Assembly (NCBI GenBank): GCA_002099365.1
Contig: MSED01000001.1
Span: forward strand, 1,302,001 to 1,366,000
Length of the DNA: 64,000 bases
Direction of reading: 5' to 3'
Origin: Phialophora verrucosa
Taxonomy: Eukaryota; Ascomycota; Eurotiomycetes; Chaetothyriales; Herpotrichiellaceae
Positions 61,689 to 64,000 of this stretch are shown one piece after another. Position 1 is the stretch's first letter. Each line of letters begins with the position of its first letter. Under the pieces are notes generated by a model. That model was not told the origin of the DNA. It searched no databases and worked only from the letters and a program-made list of their open reading frames with translations. The translations under genes were made by a program, and so were the position numbers.

Positions 61689-64000
61689 GGAGATTTCTGA
61701 CCCCGCGAAGCTCTCGATGGAAGCAGCTCGTGACTGTCTGGCGAAAGATCGATCGCCCATCGCCCACAGTTGTGGTCGTGGCAGATATTGCTGAACCGGA
61801 AGTGCTGTTGGTTGGCGACGCTATTACCGTCTTTGATTCAGCAACTTCGTCGTTGGTTGCTCTGTCATTTAGGCACCAAGACGGCATAGGCAACAGAACA
61901 AGAGGAGGGTTCCAGGACAAGCACCAGTACGCTCTCTTTACATTACATAAACATTTATATCAGGAGCGCTTCGGGACTACCTTTTGAGGAGTGCCCGATG
62001 CATTCAATTCACTCGTTGGCAACAGACGGTGAAGGACAGAAGTATGCCGCTATCCTCCACTCGGTCGCTGAGATCACTGAGACAGTTCCCGCACTTGAGT
62101 GGTTGCTGCTTAGGAGTATTTTTCAAGCAGGCTGTGTCACATTAGTTGATGAAGTGACCGAAAGCACAGAATCAAGCAAAGGTAGAACCCGTGAGAAACA
62201 CGTGTAAATCTCCACGACCAGGATCCCCGAGATTGCGATGATCGCGGCAGCGTGATACTTTCCCGCAGCTTAGGGTCTGACAAAATCGTCCGGACCTGGA
62301 CTGAGAAAGGCAACGTTGAACAAAATGATCCTCCCGTTTGTAGGCATAGGTCTCAATTTCACATGCTTTCAACACGTGCACCTTACGTAAAGGAAGGAAC
62401 TAGGTCTAGCTATACCTTCAGGTGGTCAGCAGTTGTTGCTAACCTGTGGGAAAACGAAATTTCGTGATTGGTCTTTGCGGCTCACACTCGAAAGCCGAAG
62501 CTAGGAGATCACACGTACATGATTGCGCGGAGGAAAACTGCTCCACCTTGCTGCTGATGACGATTCCGGGACAAATTATTCCCAAGTCACTAGGAAGTGC
62601 TTCGAGATGTGTCGATGTCGACGAAACGCGACGGTTGCTGGACGGCGCGTCGGTCACTCGAATTATTTGACATTGTCTGAGCAGGCTTACAACGTCGTTC
62701 CCAATCTCACCAGAGCGAGGAACGGTGCAGGAGGCTGTCGTCAACACCCAAACACGACGGAGGGTCGCAAAGGCGGCAGCAGAGATGGCATCATGAACAC
62801 CCACAAGGACGAGCAATCGACCAGGACGGTGGTGGAAATGAATTGATCGCCTATCTACTGGGGCATGCAGGGGGCAATTTCGGCGAGTTTGGGAAGACAA
62901 GGCACCTAGGGTCCACGTGTCAATCCATACACGCTGAAGCTGAATTTCTCAATTGGGCGCTGTTGGCGCCGAAATGACTCTACTTCTTGGAGCAACGCTT
63001 ACATCGTCAGCCGGCATATAGTACTTGAGGAGTACGGGGTCGACCCCAGGCATGTGTTGATTGAAACGCTGACAAGGCCATTAGCAATCGCACAGGTGGA
63101 AAGTCTGTGCTGGGTGTCTGTAATGCTTCGCTTCAAAAGCGCACGTCGCAACTCGCCTTGCTCAGCTTAGTCTTTGAATATCTTTCATTGTCGAACATGG
63201 AGGCCACCTAGGCGAATCAAGGTAGCCATACTAGGTACGTAGATTCCACGTTGCCAAAGTTTCACAGCTCTGGCCCCACATGGGGAACTAGCCCGAACCT
63301 TAACTTATTCTACCCCGAATTGATTTTGATATGCTAATCCTGATTCTCGAGCTCCAATAGTGAAGAGAACGGACTTCTCGGGCTGTCAATCTTATTCTCT
63401 TTCCATAAGTTTCATTAGTCATGCATCCTTCTGCACGCACCGCACAGCGTTAGAAATGAACGTCTTTTGAAGTGATCGTCCTCCCGGGCACGTATTTTTC
63501 TCAACTACTTTGCGGCCGCAACTTGAAATATTGGATTTTGCCCGACAACTCTCGGCCGCAAAGTGGTTCATGGTAAAATCATACAGGGACGAACGTCACT
63601 AGTCCATAAAGAAAAAATTGATTCCTTCAAAGCGGGAAGCAAGCCCGAAATCGAACCATTAGTAGGGACTTGCGGTAGCCAATATCTGTGAGCAAAGCTT
63701 CCTGTAGTTCCGTGTTCTTTGGTAGAGGTATTATTTAGTAGCTGGCAAATACAGCAAGGTAAAGTTTTAGTGGTGGTGGTGTTGTTTGTCGCTGCGGGTG
63801 GCAAAAATTGATATTGGCACATGGACACTTCGGAGAAACTACCAAGTCATAATTGCGGTCCGACGCATTCCCATCCTGAGTGACAGTCCTTCGCTGATGG
63901 GTGGAACTTGACAACATTCAGTAAGTGATTGAGACGTTAAAAGTGCTATCCTTTGGACAAATTTTAACCAGGCGCTAGACTCGTATGGTCCATCTGCATA
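61689..64000. other. Gene-poor right end
   Basis: 2.3 kb of normal composition. The longest frame, 62439-62900 (minus, 153 codons), and several overlapping plus-strand frames match no family I recognise and lack supporting introns or motifs. A short GTG-repeat occurs near 63770-63781. Nothing here can be called a gene with confidence. Confidence 0.55.

Noticed and set aside
62439..62900. 153-codon minus-strand frame as a gene
   Set aside because: No recognisable domain and competing frames of similar length on the other strand; not enough evidence.

Overview
The window comes from a filamentous ascomycete (Pezizomycotina). The genes have short fungal introns and fungal family signatures. The middle 48.8 kb carries the scar of repeat-induced point mutation (RIP): CpA and TpG are almost gone, TpA is in great excess, and CpG is kept. 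I cannot name the genus.

Left flank (1-1955): balanced base composition. It holds the 3' part of EME1/MMS4, the partner of the Mus81 structure-specific nuclease, running in from the window edge, then about 0.8 kb with no convincing gene. A sharp switch to AT-rich sequence follows near 1950.

Island (about 1956-50745): no intact gene. NTG start codons all contain TpG, so start-initiated frames have almost vanished. The island can still be read as a stack of nested retroelements by pairing terminal repeats and conceptually translating the debris. (1) A gag-only LTR element (T1) is interrupted by a full-length opposite-strand copy of itself (T2, 2065 bp, 165-bp LTRs, TSD ATAAA) and by a solo LTR of another family. 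(2) A truncated minus-strand copy of the Z family follows (6629-10908). (3) A 5'-truncated LINE with a 23-A tail lies at 10909-12959. (4) A Ty3/Gypsy chromovirus (H) is split into five pieces by four insertions: Gypsy X (14771-21481, 256-bp LTRs, TSD ATAAT), Gypsy Y (22228-29391, 185-bp LTRs, TSD AATAA), a full-length Tad1-like LINE (29580-36550, minus, TSD AATTAAACTAG) and the 11.7-kb Gypsy Z (37496-49179, 299-bp LTRs, 4-bp TSD). H's gag, reverse transcriptase, RNase H, integrase and chromodomain pieces appear in the right order on either side of the insertions.

Right flank (50746-64000): balanced composition and gene-poor. It contains a fungal transcription-factor-like gene broken by a one-base frameshift, a Ure2/YfcG-type glutathione transferase with a GC-AG intron, a second four-exon glutathione transferase, the frameshifted C-terminal remnant of an FAD/NAD-linked disulfide oxidoreductase, and an intact nitroreductase. 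Together these look like a small, partly decayed redox/xenobiotic-detoxification neighbourhood. Several kilobases between them show nothing I can support as a gene.

I found no convincing new biological system. The strongest points are the recoverable nesting order, the gag-only element inserted into its own family, the long extra 3' region of element Z, and the decaying detoxification genes beside the island.
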